Positions 16,900-25,403 are shown, counted from the stretch's first letter. The stretch: 64,000 nt of DNA from an uncultured Acidobacteriia bacterium (GCA_903900705.1 CAIUOG010000043.1:42398-106397); one strand, 5' to 3'. Numbers and translations: made by a program. Notes: a model not told the origin generated them from the sequence alone.

Positions 16900-18165
16900 C
16901 TACCGCTTCAGAGCGACTGTCTCCTGCATAATGTCGTCTTCCGTGGTGATGACTTTTGAGTTGGCCTGGTAGCCGCGCTCGTAAGTCAACAGGTTGGTGA
17001 ATTCCTTGGCGATATCGACAGTGGATGTCTCGAGCGCGCCTCCCGAGATTTGCCCGCGCGACCCCGTCCCCGGAGTTCCGATGGCTGGGAGCGAAGTTGC
17101 CGAGGTCACGCCGAAATTGTTGTCGCCGAGATCCTGCATCGAGTCCGGATTGAGCACCGATGCAAGCGCAATCTGGGCCACCGGAATCGCATCACCATTC
17201 GAGTAGTGCGCCAGAATCTGGCCATTGGTCCCAATACTGACGTTCGTGAGTTGGCCCGATGGTGACCCGTCCTGAGTACTACCCAGATTGGCTGAAGCCT
17301 GTGAAAACTGCGTCAGTGACGCAACTCCGTTGGAATCATAAATATTCCAGTTGATATTCATGTCAGACGCACCATTCGTGAAACCCGTAATGGGAATAGC
17401 GATCGGACCGTTCGCCGCGGTTGGTGATGTCAGGTGCCCGGTACCGTCGAAGGTCAGAGTTCCGGCAGCGAGCTGAGAAGCCGCGCTCGCGCTCGGATTC
17501 GCGAGGTCACTGGAGGGAATGGTGATTTTGTAGCTCCAGGTATCCGCGGCTGTCTTGGTATAAGTCACGGTCAGCGTATGCGTATTTCCCTGCGCATCCA
17601 CGACGGGCATCGGGGAACTGAAAGTCGCGTCCGTCGATGTCAGTGCGGCGTTGGCATTCAGATTGACCGCGAGCGAGATCGTCGTCGTCGCGGATGGCTG
17701 TCGGAGGCCCGTGATGGGCAGTTGAATATTTGACACCGAGCCGTTGGTATTGAGAACCCCGTTGAGTGCGTTCCAACCTTGTACGAATGCACCGCCCTGG
17801 GTCAGCAGGTTCCCGCTGGAGTCCACTTTGAAGTTGCCTCCACGTGTGAACTCCTGAGCTCCCGAGGCGGTATGAATCACAAAGAAGCCGTTGCCCTGAA
17901 TCGCCGCATCATACGGCTGACTGGTGGACTGAATTGACCCCTGCGTAAAACTACGGGTGGACTGAGCAATCGTGGAACCGCCGACAGTTGAATGTCCCGA
18001 GCTCCCGCTGCTGATTCCAAGGCTTTGATTCACCAGATCCTGGAAGGAGACCGAGTTGCTCTTATACCCGGTGGTGTTGAGGTTGGCCAGGTTGCCGCTG
18101 ACCACATCAATTGCCAGGGAGTTGGCATTCAGTCCGGACAATGCGTTTGCAAATGTAGTTGACAC
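16900..18165 (-). CDS. flgE: Flagellar hook protein FlgE
   Basis: 421 residues from GTG at 18165, chosen because AAGGAAG lies 9 bases upstream and the protein then begins STTFANALSGLNANSLAIDV, the expected hook N-terminus followed by NLANLNTTGYKS. D1/D2 regions follow (IQGNGFFVIHTASGAQEFTR, then many Thr/Ser-rich strands). The C-terminus LETSTVDIAKEFTNLLTYER plus YQANSKVITTEDDIMQETV is the conserved rod/hook signature. The hook is the universal joint between rod and filament. Confidence 0.95.
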   Translation of the reverse strand: MSTTFANALSGLNANSLAIDVVSGNLANLNTTGYKSNSVSFQDLVNQSLGISSGSSGHSTVGGSTIAQSTRSFTQGSIQSTSQPYDAAIQGNGFFVIHTASGAQEFTRGGNFKVDSSGNLLTQGGAFVQGWNALNGVLNTNGSVSNIQLPITGLRQPSATTTISLAVNLNANAALTSTDATFSSPMPVVDAQGNTHTLTVTYTKTAADTWSYKITIPSSDLANPSASAASQLAAGTLTFDGTGHLTSPTAANGPIAIPITGFTNGASDMNINWNIYDSNGVASLTQFSQASANLGSTQDGSPSGQLTNVSIGTNGQILAHYSNGDAIPVAQIALASVLNPDSMQDLGDNNFGVTSATSLPAIGTPGTGSRGQISGGALETSTVDIAKEFTNLLTYERGYQANSKVITTEDDIMQETVALKR

Positions 18166-18169
18166 TGTT

Positions 18170-18469
18170 CTAGCTTCCTTGCGTTGGAGTTGTCGTCGTG
18201 GCCGCCGGCGTTGTGCCGGCGTTGGAGGACGCTGCGGGCGTGGTGTTCTGACGGATTCCAATTAGCTGCTCCAGCTGGCTGTAAGACGTAAGCTGCGAGA
18301 CGAACTGGTTGCTGTCAGTAGGGTTCAGCGGGTCCTGATTCTGCAGCTGCGAGACCAACAGCTTGAGGAACGTCTGCTCATTAGCCAGAGGGTCCGTCGC
18401 GGGCGATTTGCTTGTGCCGGTCGCCGTGCCCGAAGTGGCGGAAGTCAGGGCTGAAATTGCCGAACTCAT
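18170..18469 (-). CDS. flgD: Hook-capping protein FlgD, short form
   Basis: Only 99 residues against about 230 in enterobacteria. It keeps the conserved N-terminal block (NEQTFLKLLVSQLQNQDPLN, PTDSNQFVSQL, YSQLEQL) needed for export and hook capping, then ends in a Thr/Ala/Pro tail. The tudor-like and Ig-like C-terminal domains are absent. The frame ends cleanly at TAG just before flgE, with no leftover coding sequence, so this is not a recent frameshift. It overlaps fliK by 4 bases. Confidence 0.88.
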   Translation of the reverse strand: MSSAISALTSATSGTATGTSKSPATDPLANEQTFLKLLVSQLQNQDPLNPTDSNQFVSQLTSYSQLEQLIGIRQNTTPAASSNAGTTPAATTTTPTQGS

Positions 18470-19902
18470 TGAATCTCCTCACTCGATTGCTGAAACAGGC
18501 CTGCAAACTGCCCTGTTTCCCCGCCCATACCGTTCTGCTTTCGGTTGCCGGAATTGTCGTCCGGCTGGCGGTGTTGTTGCTGCCGGCCCTGGCTCGGCGT
18601 CCACGCGTCGGCGTCATACCCTGCGTTGGCGAGCGAACCGACCAGTTCGTGAATTCCCTCGTGGAGCCTTCCGCTCCACGAGGGATCAGATGAATGCAGG
18701 GAGACATGTACCTCGCCTCCCCTTTCCGATAAACGGAGTCGTAAATCCCCGGCTCCGTCGGGTGTAAACTCCAGAGCCAGGCTCCTGAGAGGCTGGGCGG
18801 CATCGTTTCGAGGCAAGTCCGTCTCCGGCGCGGAGGCGTGGGATGTCGCGATTGAAGGGCGCACTTCCGATTTAGGGCGGTTTTCCGGCGCCAACCCGCT
18901 GGTGGGCGCGGGCAAGGCGCTGTTTTCAGCACCCCTGGTTGTGGTGATTTGTGGTGGCGCCGTCTGGACGGAACTCGCCTGGGTGCCGATTTCGGAAACT
19001 TTGTTACCCGGACCTGGGTTACCCGGACCTGTTAGCGCTGCCACCGCGAAGCCCCCGGAGCGTGCCGCCGGCTTCGGCGCCGAATCCTCTGATTCGGTGA
19101 TCACTCCTGCAGGCAACGGCTTGTCTGCCGGAACCTTACTGCTCTTTTGGGCCTCAACAGAGGTCGGCTTGTGATCGGGCTTCAATTCCGCTGGTACAGT
19201 TGTCGGCGGCGCGGGTTCATCCGGAACACGACGGATATTGATTTGCAGGATGCTGTCGGCAGACAGAACCTCGTTGGGCGGCGCGGGCTGCTGTGGCCTT
19301 GTAAGCAATGCGGAAGATTTATGAAGCCCGCCGGACTCCCTTCCGGGAGTGAAGGTGATCAGCGCAGGTTTGGTTACAGGTGAGGCGGGCGCAACAACTG
19401 CCGTGAAAGGAAGTGTTTCCTTCTGTAGGGACATTCTGACTACGGGGAGTGCACTGTTCTTTTTCCCGGTTCCGGTTGCAGTGTCCGATTCGGTATTCGC
19501 ATTCTGACTGCCTGGCAGCCCCGAATCCGTCTTTGCCGCGCCATTTAGGTCCTTGACAAAAGCCCCGAATCCCTTGAGGCGATGCCCCAGTGACGGCGCG
19601 GCCTTTGCGCTGCCCGGCTTTGGCGGGTCCGGTAAGGCGTTCGCGTCGACCGGGGCCTTCGGCTCCGGGACCGTAGTCAAAGACTGAATGATCGCGGCGA
19701 AGAGCCCGCTGGTTGACTCGCTCTGGGTTTCCGTTCCGGATTCAGTATTGGCGTCGTTGGCGCGGGTCGCATCGGCGGGTGTCGGCCGGTTCCCTGCCTT
19801 CGCTGTAGGGTTTGGTTTGCTTCCACCCGCAGCGGGGCGTCCCGGAATTGCGGAACTGACGATTGCGGAAGCACTCGCCGGAGCTGTCGCTGGAGTAGGC
19901 AC
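18466..19902 (-). CDS. fliK: Flagellar hook-length control protein FliK
   Basis: 478 residues, mostly Pro/Ala/Ser/Thr-rich and disordered, as in FliK. A C-terminal substrate-specificity domain (about 375-440) reads LRSLALEFTPDGAGDLRLRL, GGEVHVSLHSSDPSWSGRLH, ELVGSLANAGYDADAW. The start is GTG at 19902; an in-frame TAG lies three codons upstream. FliK measures the hook and triggers the FlhB switch. It heads the long minus-strand flagellar series and is preceded by a consensus FliA promoter and a leader of about 130 bases. Confidence 0.88.
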   Translation of the reverse strand: MPTPATAPASASAIVSSAIPGRPAAGGSKPNPTAKAGNRPTPADATRANDANTESGTETQSESTSGLFAAIIQSLTTVPEPKAPVDANALPDPPKPGSAKAAPSLGHRLKGFGAFVKDLNGAAKTDSGLPGSQNANTESDTATGTGKKNSALPVVRMSLQKETLPFTAVVAPASPVTKPALITFTPGRESGGLHKSSALLTRPQQPAPPNEVLSADSILQINIRRVPDEPAPPTTVPAELKPDHKPTSVEAQKSSKVPADKPLPAGVITESEDSAPKPAARSGGFAVAALTGPGNPGPGNKVSEIGTQASSVQTAPPQITTTRGAENSALPAPTSGLAPENRPKSEVRPSIATSHASAPETDLPRNDAAQPLRSLALEFTPDGAGDLRLRLSERGGEVHVSLHSSDPSWSGRLHEGIHELVGSLANAGYDADAWTPSQGRQQQHRQPDDNSGNRKQNGMGGETGQFAGLFQQSSEEIQ

Positions 19903-19969
19903 GACGCTCTACATGCAGTCCGACAGCCAATTCGTGGATGCGAAGTTTCAACGGCTTATGTCAGGTCGC

Positions 19970-19989
19970 ACCGCCAAAACTTTGGCGGT
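19970..19989. repeat. 20-base inverted repeat in the fliK leader
   Basis: ACCGCCAAA-AC-TTTGGCGGT: two perfect 9-base arms around a 2-base centre. It lies between the predicted fliK transcription start (about 20033) and the fliK GTG, so it could be a dimeric-regulator operator or an RNA hairpin in the leader. It has no following T-run on the fliK strand, so it is not a classic terminator. Confidence 0.6.
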
Positions 19990-20039
19990 TTCGGCATTCC
20001 GGCAGAATCTTGTCGGCAACCCCTGGCGCCACTCTTGTC

Positions 20040-20067
20040 TTATCGGCATATTGCTCCATATGTTTAG
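20040..20067 (-). promoter_or_regulatory. Consensus sigma-28 (FliA) promoter for the fliK-flgD-flgE series
   Basis: Minus strand CTAAA (20067-20063), 15-base spacer, GCCGATAA (20047-20040): identical to the E. coli FliA core TAAA-N15-GCCGATAA. The predicted start is near 20033. This implies hook, export-gate, fliA and che genes downstream can be FliA-dependent. Confidence 0.8.
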
Positions 20068-20091
20068 AGGTTTTTTCAGAAAGATCCGGAA

Positions 20092-20107
20092 TGGCCCCCG
20101 ACCTGCA
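20092..20107 (+). promoter_or_regulatory. Predicted sigma-54 promoter for flgF-flgG-flgA-flgH-flgI-flgJ
   Basis: TGGCCCCCGACCTGCA matches TGGCACGNNNNTTGCA at 9 of 12 defined bases, with the required GG-N10-GC spacing. The start would be near 20118, only about 7 bases before the flgF ATG. A sigma-54 activator gene is present at 2615-3937. Confidence 0.6.
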
Positions 20108-20124
20108 TTTGAACAGTTGCAAAT

Positions 20125-20859
20125 ATGGACGGCATCTCTCTTACAGCAGCGAGCGGCATGCGGGCTCGCATGGAGTCGCTCGAATTGCTCGCCAATAACC
20201 TCGCGAACGTCGAAACGGGTGGCTTTAAAGCGGACCGCGAGTTCTACAGTCTCTATACGAGCCCGGATGCTTCGGCAGACCCGCAGACCGGAGTGTTCCA
20301 GACGCTTCCCGTTATTGAACACCACTGGACCGATTTGGCACAAGGAGACCTTCGCGCCACCGGAAATCCCCTTGATTTCGCAATCGACGGGGACGGTCTT
20401 TTTTCCGTCCAGACTCCGCGAGGCGTCCGCTATACCCGAAATGGAAACTTCCGTGTGTCATCAGCCGGACTGCTGATCACCAATGAAGGGGATAGCGTAC
20501 TTGCGAAAGGGGGCAGCCCGATTAAGCTGCAGCCGGGAGTTCCTGTTGAGGTGGGCACAGACGGTTCCGTGCGCCAGAATGGACAGGCAACCGGGCAACT
20601 GGACGTTGCGGCGTTTGACCCTGGCTCCATCAATAAGGAGGGTCATAACTATTTTGCTGTGATACCGGGCACGAGGCCCAAACCGGCGGGCGGGACAGTG
20701 CTGCAGGGAAAACTGGAGACATCCAACGTCGGTGCCCCGGAGTCCGCAGTGCGGCTGGTCGCAATCATGAGGCAATTTGAAATGCTTCAGAAGGCCATGA
20801 ATATCGGGAACGAACTGAACCGGCGGGCGATCGAGGAAGTCGCCCGTGTGCAGTCTTAG
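20125..20859 (+). CDS. flgF: Flagellar basal-body rod protein FlgF
   Basis: 244 residues. N-terminal rod signature SGMRARMESLELLANNLANV then ETGGFKADREF; central FAIDGDGLFSVQTPRGVRYT and RNGNFRVSSAGLL; C-terminal LETSNVGAPESAVRLVAIMR plus FEMLQKAMNIGNELNRRAIE. The length and the flgF-flgG order support FlgF (proximal rod) rather than FlgG. No Shine-Dalgarno is visible before the ATG, and the predicted sigma-54 start leaves a very short leader. Confidence 0.92.
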   Translation: MDGISLTAASGMRARMESLELLANNLANVETGGFKADREFYSLYTSPDASADPQTGVFQTLPVIEHHWTDLAQGDLRATGNPLDFAIDGDGLFSVQTPRGVRYTRNGNFRVSSAGLLITNEGDSVLAKGGSPIKLQPGVPVEVGTDGSVRQNGQATGQLDVAAFDPGSINKEGHNYFAVIPGTRPKPAGGTVLQGKLETSNVGAPESAVRLVAIMRQFEMLQKAMNIGNELNRRAIEEVARVQS

Positions 20860-20886
20860 TCGGCACAGATCCAAAGGGGCGTATAT

Positions 20887-21678
20887 ATGATTCGGGCACT
20901 CTACAGTGCGGCTAGCGGCATGACCGCTCAGCAGCTCAATATCGACAACATCGCAAACAACCTCGCGAACGCTAACTCCGCGGGTTACAAATCCCGCCGC
21001 GCTCAGTTTCAGGACTTGTTGTATCAGAATATGGTGACGCCCGGCTCTTCGGCAGGCCAGTCGACTGTGGTTCCCACGGGGCTGCAACTCGGTCTCGGTA
21101 CCCGCGCTTCCTCGAATGAAATCATTTTCCAGCAGGGTGACTTCGCCGCTACCAATAACCCCCTGGATCTGGTCATCCAGGGCCGGGGCTTCTTTCAGAT
21201 CAAGCAGGCCACGGGCCAGACCGCCTACACCCGCGCGGGCTCCTTTCACCTCGACAATACGGGTAGCCTCGTGACCTCGGATGGAGACCAGTTGCAGCCC
21301 CAGATTACGATTCCGCCAACCGCGCAGGCCATCACCATTGCCACAGACGGAACCGTTACCTACACTCTTCCGGGACAGACCCAGGCGCAAAACGCCGGGC
21401 AGATCACCCTCGCCAACTTCCAGAACCCGGCCGGATTGAACTCCATCGGCCATAACCTCTACCTGCCCACCGATGCATCGGGCGATGCGACCGTCGGGAC
21501 ACCCGGGGGCACAGAAGGGATCGGAACGCTGCAGCAGGGTTATCTCGAACAGTCGAATGTCAGCGTAGTGGACGAGTTCATCAACCTGATCACCAGCCAG
21601 CGGGCTTACGAAGCCAACTCCAAGGTGGTCAAGGCGGCGGACGATATGTATCAGCAGGTCAACAACCTGACGCGGTAG
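20887..21678 (+). CDS. flgG: Flagellar distal rod protein FlgG
   Basis: 263 residues, the usual FlgG length (about 260). It starts MIRALYSAASGMTAQQLNID then NIANNLANANSAGYKSRRA, and has the FlgG-type VPTGLQLGLGTR stretch. The C-terminus EQSNVSVVDEFINLITSQRA, then YEANSKVVKAADDMYQQVN, is diagnostic. AAAGGGG lies 9 bases before the ATG. Second gene of the rod/ring operon. Confidence 0.95.
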   Translation: MIRALYSAASGMTAQQLNIDNIANNLANANSAGYKSRRAQFQDLLYQNMVTPGSSAGQSTVVPTGLQLGLGTRASSNEIIFQQGDFAATNNPLDLVIQGRGFFQIKQATGQTAYTRAGSFHLDNTGSLVTSDGDQLQPQITIPPTAQAITIATDGTVTYTLPGQTQAQNAGQITLANFQNPAGLNSIGHNLYLPTDASGDATVGTPGGTEGIGTLQQGYLEQSNVSVVDEFINLITSQRAYEANSKVVKAADDMYQQVNNLTR

Positions 21679-21682
21679 AAAT

Positions 21683-22576
21683 ATGAAAACCCTCCTGCTC
21701 CTTCTGATTGCGTTTCGCCTTTCCGGCGTTTGTCTTCCGGTCACGGGTGATCGGATTCTTGGCCGCGACCTTGCACTGGCGGATCCTCGGTTTTCCTCGC
21801 TGCCCTCCTCCCTGGTGGTTGCGACCACGCCACCGCCCGGAATGAGGCGGACACTCTCTGCTCCGGAATTGGGGCGGGTCGCCCGCGCCAACGGGATTCA
21901 GATTTCGGATCCGGTGGAGGTGTGTTTCGAGTTCGCCATGCAAACCCTCTCGCCTGGGGAGGCGCTTGTTGCTATGAAGCTATCGTTGCCTGCCGGGGTG
22001 GAGCCAGGCCTGATCGACTTCACGCGCTCGGAAGTGCCGGCAGGCCGATTGCTTTTCCCCATCAGCGGTTTGTCTCCAGCAACATCCACCGATCACGGGG
22101 AACGGCTCTGGAGAGGATTCGTCCAGTACACAGAGACCCGGCGGCAGGAGATCTGGGCGAAGGTGACACTGTCCCGGGCAATCCCCGCTGTAGTCGCAAA
22201 ACGGGAGATCCCGGTGGGTGCTCCGATAGGTCGGGACGACGTCGAAGTCAGGACTTGGAGCGGGCCCTACACACAGGAGGTAACTGCTACTGAGCTGGGG
22301 GAGGTAATCGGACGAGCGCCGCGTCGAGCAGTCCATATGGGTTCTCCGATTCCGCTCGCCGTTCTCCAGCCCCGGCTTGCCGTGCGGCGTGGCGACGCCG
22401 TCAAGGTAGTGGTGGTTTGCGGCAGAGCCAGATTGTTGCTGGATGCCATTGCGGTCAGAGAGGCTCGGGAAGGTGAACTGGTGGAACTTCGAAATCCAGC
22501 TAGTGGGAAGCTCTTCGTCGCCCGTATGGAATCGGCCAGGGCAGTCGTGCAGGTCAGTCCCGGACAAACACTATGA
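21683..22576 (+). CDS. flgA: P-ring assembly chaperone FlgA
   Basis: 297 residues: signal peptide (about 1-20), an N-terminal domain of about 150 residues, then the SAF/ChapFlgA domain (about 170-295) with VVAKREIPVGAPIGRDDVEV, GEVIGRAPRRAVHMGSPIPL and LVELRNPASGKLFVARMES. It is longer than E. coli FlgA (219) because of the N-terminal domain. It helps FlgI form the P ring in the periplasm. It starts 4 bases after flgG and overlaps flgH by 4. Confidence 0.9.
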   Translation: MKTLLLLLIAFRLSGVCLPVTGDRILGRDLALADPRFSSLPSSLVVATTPPPGMRRTLSAPELGRVARANGIQISDPVEVCFEFAMQTLSPGEALVAMKLSLPAGVEPGLIDFTRSEVPAGRLLFPISGLSPATSTDHGERLWRGFVQYTETRRQEIWAKVTLSRAIPAVVAKREIPVGAPIGRDDVEVRTWSGPYTQEVTATELGEVIGRAPRRAVHMGSPIPLAVLQPRLAVRRGDAVKVVVVCGRARLLLDAIAVREAREGELVELRNPASGKLFVARMESARAVVQVSPGQTL

Positions 22577-23277
22577 GACGGTTACTTGCTTGCTCGTTGT
22601 TTTTTTCTGCCCCCCTCTGGAGCGGGCTGATTCCCAGCGTAAAGAAGAAGGCAAAGCCAGCCGAACCCTCTCTGCTCGAGCAATATATCAAGAGTGCATC
22701 GTCGTCCAGTGAGAAGGAGATGGAGTCCTCTCCCGGCTCCCTTTGGACCCCCAGCGGGCGGTTGAACGATCTGGGCCGGGACCTGCGCGCAAGTCAGGTC
22801 GATGACGTGGTAACCGTGGTGGTCACCGAATCGGTGAACGCAGTGGCATCCGGGGTGAGCACCTCGCAGCGCACTTCAAGCGCGAACGCGTCCGTCTCCT
22901 CGCTCGCCGGCAAGAAGTCGGCTGCCGGCGCATTGGCAAACCTTGCTGGTCTGAGCGGTGACCAGAAGTTGAACGGGACAGGCACGACTTCTCGCGCGGC
23001 AACGTTGAATGCGACCCTCACCGCGCGGGTGGTCAAGGTACTTCCCGGCGGACTGCTGTTAATTGAGGGGGACAAGAACATTCAGGTAAATTCCGAGCAG
23101 CAGGTGATCACCGTCCGCGGCATTGTCCGAACTTCCGATATTTCGACCGCTAACACGATTCCCTCGAATCAGGTGGCTGACATGGAAGTGCGCGTGAACG
23201 GTAAGGGCCTTGTTGCGGACGCTGTCCGGAGGCCGAACATCCTGTATCGGTTGCTGCTGGGCGTTCTTCCTTTTTAG
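22573..23277 (+). CDS. flgH: Flagellar L-ring protein FlgH
   Basis: 234 residues. An N-terminal secretion signal (MRRLLACSLFFSAPLWSGL) is followed by the FlgH body: SLWTPSGRLNDLGRDLRASQ, VDDVVTVVVTESVNAVASG, LTARVVKVLPGGLLLIEGDK, and the C-terminal VRPNILYRLLLGVLPF region. FlgH is normally a lipoprotein; here the only early Cys is residue 7, too close to the N-terminus for a normal lipobox, so anchoring may differ. It forms the outer-membrane ring, showing a diderm cell. Confidence 0.9.
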   Translation: MRRLLACSLFFSAPLWSGLIPSVKKKAKPAEPSLLEQYIKSASSSSEKEMESSPGSLWTPSGRLNDLGRDLRASQVDDVVTVVVTESVNAVASGVSTSQRTSSANASVSSLAGKKSAAGALANLAGLSGDQKLNGTGTTSRAATLNATLTARVVKVLPGGLLLIEGDKNIQVNSEQQVITVRGIVRTSDISTANTIPSNQVADMEVRVNGKGLVADAVRRPNILYRLLLGVLPF

Positions 23278-23278
23278 A

Positions 23279-24376
23279 ATGCGTACCGCCATTCTTTTTG
23301 CCGGAATCTGTACTTTTGTCGCCGGTCGGCTCTGCGCGGAAACGAGGATTCGGGATCTGGTGACGATCGAGGGCGTGCGTGATAACCAACTCATTGGCTA
23401 TGGAATCGTTGTCGGTCTGGCAGGAACAGGCGATAAGCGAACGACCATTTTCAGCACGCAGAGCCTGGCAAATATGCTCGAACGCATGGGTGTTTCCGTT
23501 GCTCCTGGCGCGATGCGGGTACAGAACATGGCCACCGTAATGGTTACCGCAACGTTGCAGCCCTTCGCCCAACCCGGCTCGAAACTCGACGTAACGGCCG
23601 CTGCGGTTGGCGATGCGAGTAATCTGCAGGGAGGCATCCTGCTGATGACTTCGCTTCGCGGCGCCAACGGACAGGTCTACGCGGTGGCGCAGGGCCCGGT
23701 GGTAACCGGTGGCTTTGTAGCCGGTCGCGGCGGAAACAGCCAGTCCGTGAATCACCCGACGGTGGGCCGCATCCCGAACGGTGGGGACGTCGAGCGTGCG
23801 GCCCCTTCGATTGAACCCGGGAGCCAGGTCAGACTCCAGCTCCGGGCTTCGGACTTCTCAACTTCCGCCCGGATTGCTGATGCCATCAATAGACATTGGA
23901 AGGATGGCCCTGCCATCGCCCATGCGGACAATGCGGCTCTCGTTTCCGTTGCCACCCCGACGGCGTGGAAGGAGCGCATCCCGGCCTTTATCTCGGCAAT
24001 CGAGGAGATCGGGATCGATGTGGATTTGCCGGCACGCATCGTGGTCAATGAACGGACCGGAACCATCGTGATCGGTAAGAACGTCCGGATTGCACCGGTG
24101 GCAATCCTCCACGGGAACCTTTCAGTTCAAATAGAAACGAAGCTTGTCGTATCTCAACCGGGTCCGCTTTCAAATGGCACCACCGCTGTAGTCCCCCAGC
24201 AGGCACTTACCGCTAAGGAGGAGCCCGCGCGAAATGTGGTTCTGAAAGACGGAGCCACCGTTGAGGAACTTGTAAGAGCTCTCACTGCTATCGGTTCATC
24301 CGCCCGTGACATCATCGCGATTCTCCAGAACTTGCGCGCGGCGGGTGCGCTGGAGGCGGAACTGGAGGTCATCTAA
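23279..24376 (+). CDS. flgI: Flagellar P-ring protein FlgI
   Basis: 365 residues from ATG at 23279, one base after the flgH stop; the frame continues upstream but would overlap flgH. A signal peptide (about 1-20) is followed by RIRDLVTIEGVRDNQLIGYG and IVVGLAGTGDK, the FlgI hallmark. Later ARIVVNERTGTIVIGKNVRI and the end LVRALTAIGSSARDIIAILQ are also conserved. It forms the periplasmic ring around the rod. Confidence 0.95.
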   Translation: MRTAILFAGICTFVAGRLCAETRIRDLVTIEGVRDNQLIGYGIVVGLAGTGDKRTTIFSTQSLANMLERMGVSVAPGAMRVQNMATVMVTATLQPFAQPGSKLDVTAAAVGDASNLQGGILLMTSLRGANGQVYAVAQGPVVTGGFVAGRGGNSQSVNHPTVGRIPNGGDVERAAPSIEPGSQVRLQLRASDFSTSARIADAINRHWKDGPAIAHADNAALVSVATPTAWKERIPAFISAIEEIGIDVDLPARIVVNERTGTIVIGKNVRIAPVAILHGNLSVQIETKLVVSQPGPLSNGTTAVVPQQALTAKEEPARNVVLKDGATVEELVRALTAIGSSARDIIAILQNLRAAGALEAELEVI

Positions 24377-24657
24377 TGCCGACAACCCCTATCTCAGCAG
24401 CAATTGACACTGCTGCAATTGACAAGACGCACCTGAAGAGCGCTACCGCCGCGAAGGACTTTGAAGCACTGCTTGTGGGACAGATGTTGAAATCCGTCCG
24501 CGAGGAGGGTTCAGGATGGCTCGGCACGGGTGACGACCAATCAAGCGCCGCGGCCTTCGGCCTTGCCGAGGAACACCTCGCACAGGCACTGGCTGCGCGG
24601 GGGGGCTTCGGGCTATCCAGGGTGATCCTGCCGGCACTCAACAGGACCACCGATTAA
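24376..24657 (+). CDS. flgJ: Rod-cap protein FlgJ, N-terminal domain only
   Basis: 93 residues with the rod-binding domain: KDFEALLVGQMLKSVRE, then AAAFGLAEEHLAQALAARGG. The C-terminal muramidase domain of E. coli FlgJ is absent, as in many phyla, so a separate peptidoglycan hydrolase is needed. The start shares a base with the flgI stop. It is the last gene of the operon and is convergent with fliS, 7 bases away. Confidence 0.85.
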   Translation: MPTTPISAAIDTAAIDKTHLKSATAAKDFEALLVGQMLKSVREEGSGWLGTGDDQSSAAAFGLAEEHLAQALAARGGFGLSRVILPALNRTTD

Positions 24658-24664
24658 GGGCGAC

Positions 24665-25105
24665 CTAAGCCGATACGGCCGCCCGATAAACAGGGTCACC
24701 TGAACTTTCCGTCCCTACGGACCAGGGATTCCGCGCCACGGTTTCTAAGACCCATGGATCCGGAATTGAGTTCCACGCCTCTGCGAGCGTCATCAACAAG
24801 CCCACGACCTCCGCCAGAGGTTCATCATCCTGACGCACGTTGGCGTCAATGAGCCGCGCCTGCATATATGCATAGAGGGCATTCAGATTCGCGGTAAGCT
24901 CCGGCGCATCTTCCATTCGCAGGGAACTGGTGAGTTCCATCAACACTGAATATGCGAGGTTGATCGAGTCACAGCGCGCCTCAATGCGGCGGGACTTCAG
25001 GTGTTCTCTTGCTTCTCTGACAGCACTGATTGCCCTTTGGTAGAGCAACCGCACCAGTTCAACAGGGCTTGCCGAAAGTACCATTTGTTCAAAGTATGGG
25101 TTCAT
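24665..25105 (-). CDS. fliS: Flagellar filament chaperone FliS
   Basis: 146 residues from ATG at 25105; MNPYFEQMVLSASPVELVRL then LYQRAISAVREAREHL is the FliS N-terminal pattern (Y..q.v.tasp..ll.mLYd..i..l..A). The middle ANLNALYAYMQARLIDANVR matches L..lY.Ym...L..An. It caps flagellin in the cytoplasm before export. The start lies inside the end of flaG (17-base overlap). No flagellin gene is in the window. Confidence 0.88.
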   Translation of the reverse strand: MNPYFEQMVLSASPVELVRLLYQRAISAVREAREHLKSRRIEARCDSINLAYSVLMELTSSLRMEDAPELTANLNALYAYMQARLIDANVRQDDEPLAEVVGLLMTLAEAWNSIPDPWVLETVARNPWSVGTESSGDPVYRAAVSA

Positions 25106-25403
25106 CTTGAATCCGCACCTGCTTTTCGAGGTTTGCAGCCAACCGCAATACATAATCGGCGGGCCACTGTACCACCACTTCTTTACTGTCGATATCTACA
25201 ACCTTGACCACGGGCAGCCGGGTCAATCGATCAATTGAAAACGCGATTTCCCGGCCTTCGCCGGCAACTCCAGCCTGGTTGAGCGACCGGACGGCATTCA
25301 AAACATCCCGCAGCCCCTGACGCTCCGCCGGCGTGCGAAACGGTACCGTCGTCAGAGGCTGGACCTCCGGAGCCGTACTCGTGACCGGTGACGACTGACT
25401 CAT
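25089..25403 (-). CDS. flaG: FlaG-family flagellar protein
   Basis: 104 residues. The C-terminal half REIAFSIDRLTRLPVVKVVD then SKEVVVQWPADYVLRLAANL follows the FlaG pattern l.F..de.tg..vvkV.D..T.EVIRqIP.e..l.l. The N-terminal 30 residues are Thr/Pro/Gln rich. FlaG influences filament length in some bacteria. It is preceded by a FliA-type promoter and followed by overlapping fliS. Confidence 0.85.
   Translation of the reverse strand: MSQSSPVTSTAPEVQPLTTVPFRTPAERQGLRDVLNAVRSLNQAGVAGEGREIAFSIDRLTRLPVVKVVDIDSKEVVVQWPADYVLRLAANLEKQVRIQDEPIL

Noticed and set aside
20461..21891. 476-codon minus-strand frame
   Set aside because: It is antisense to flgF and flgG, which have clear rod-protein motifs; the long frame is a by-product of GC-rich codon use.
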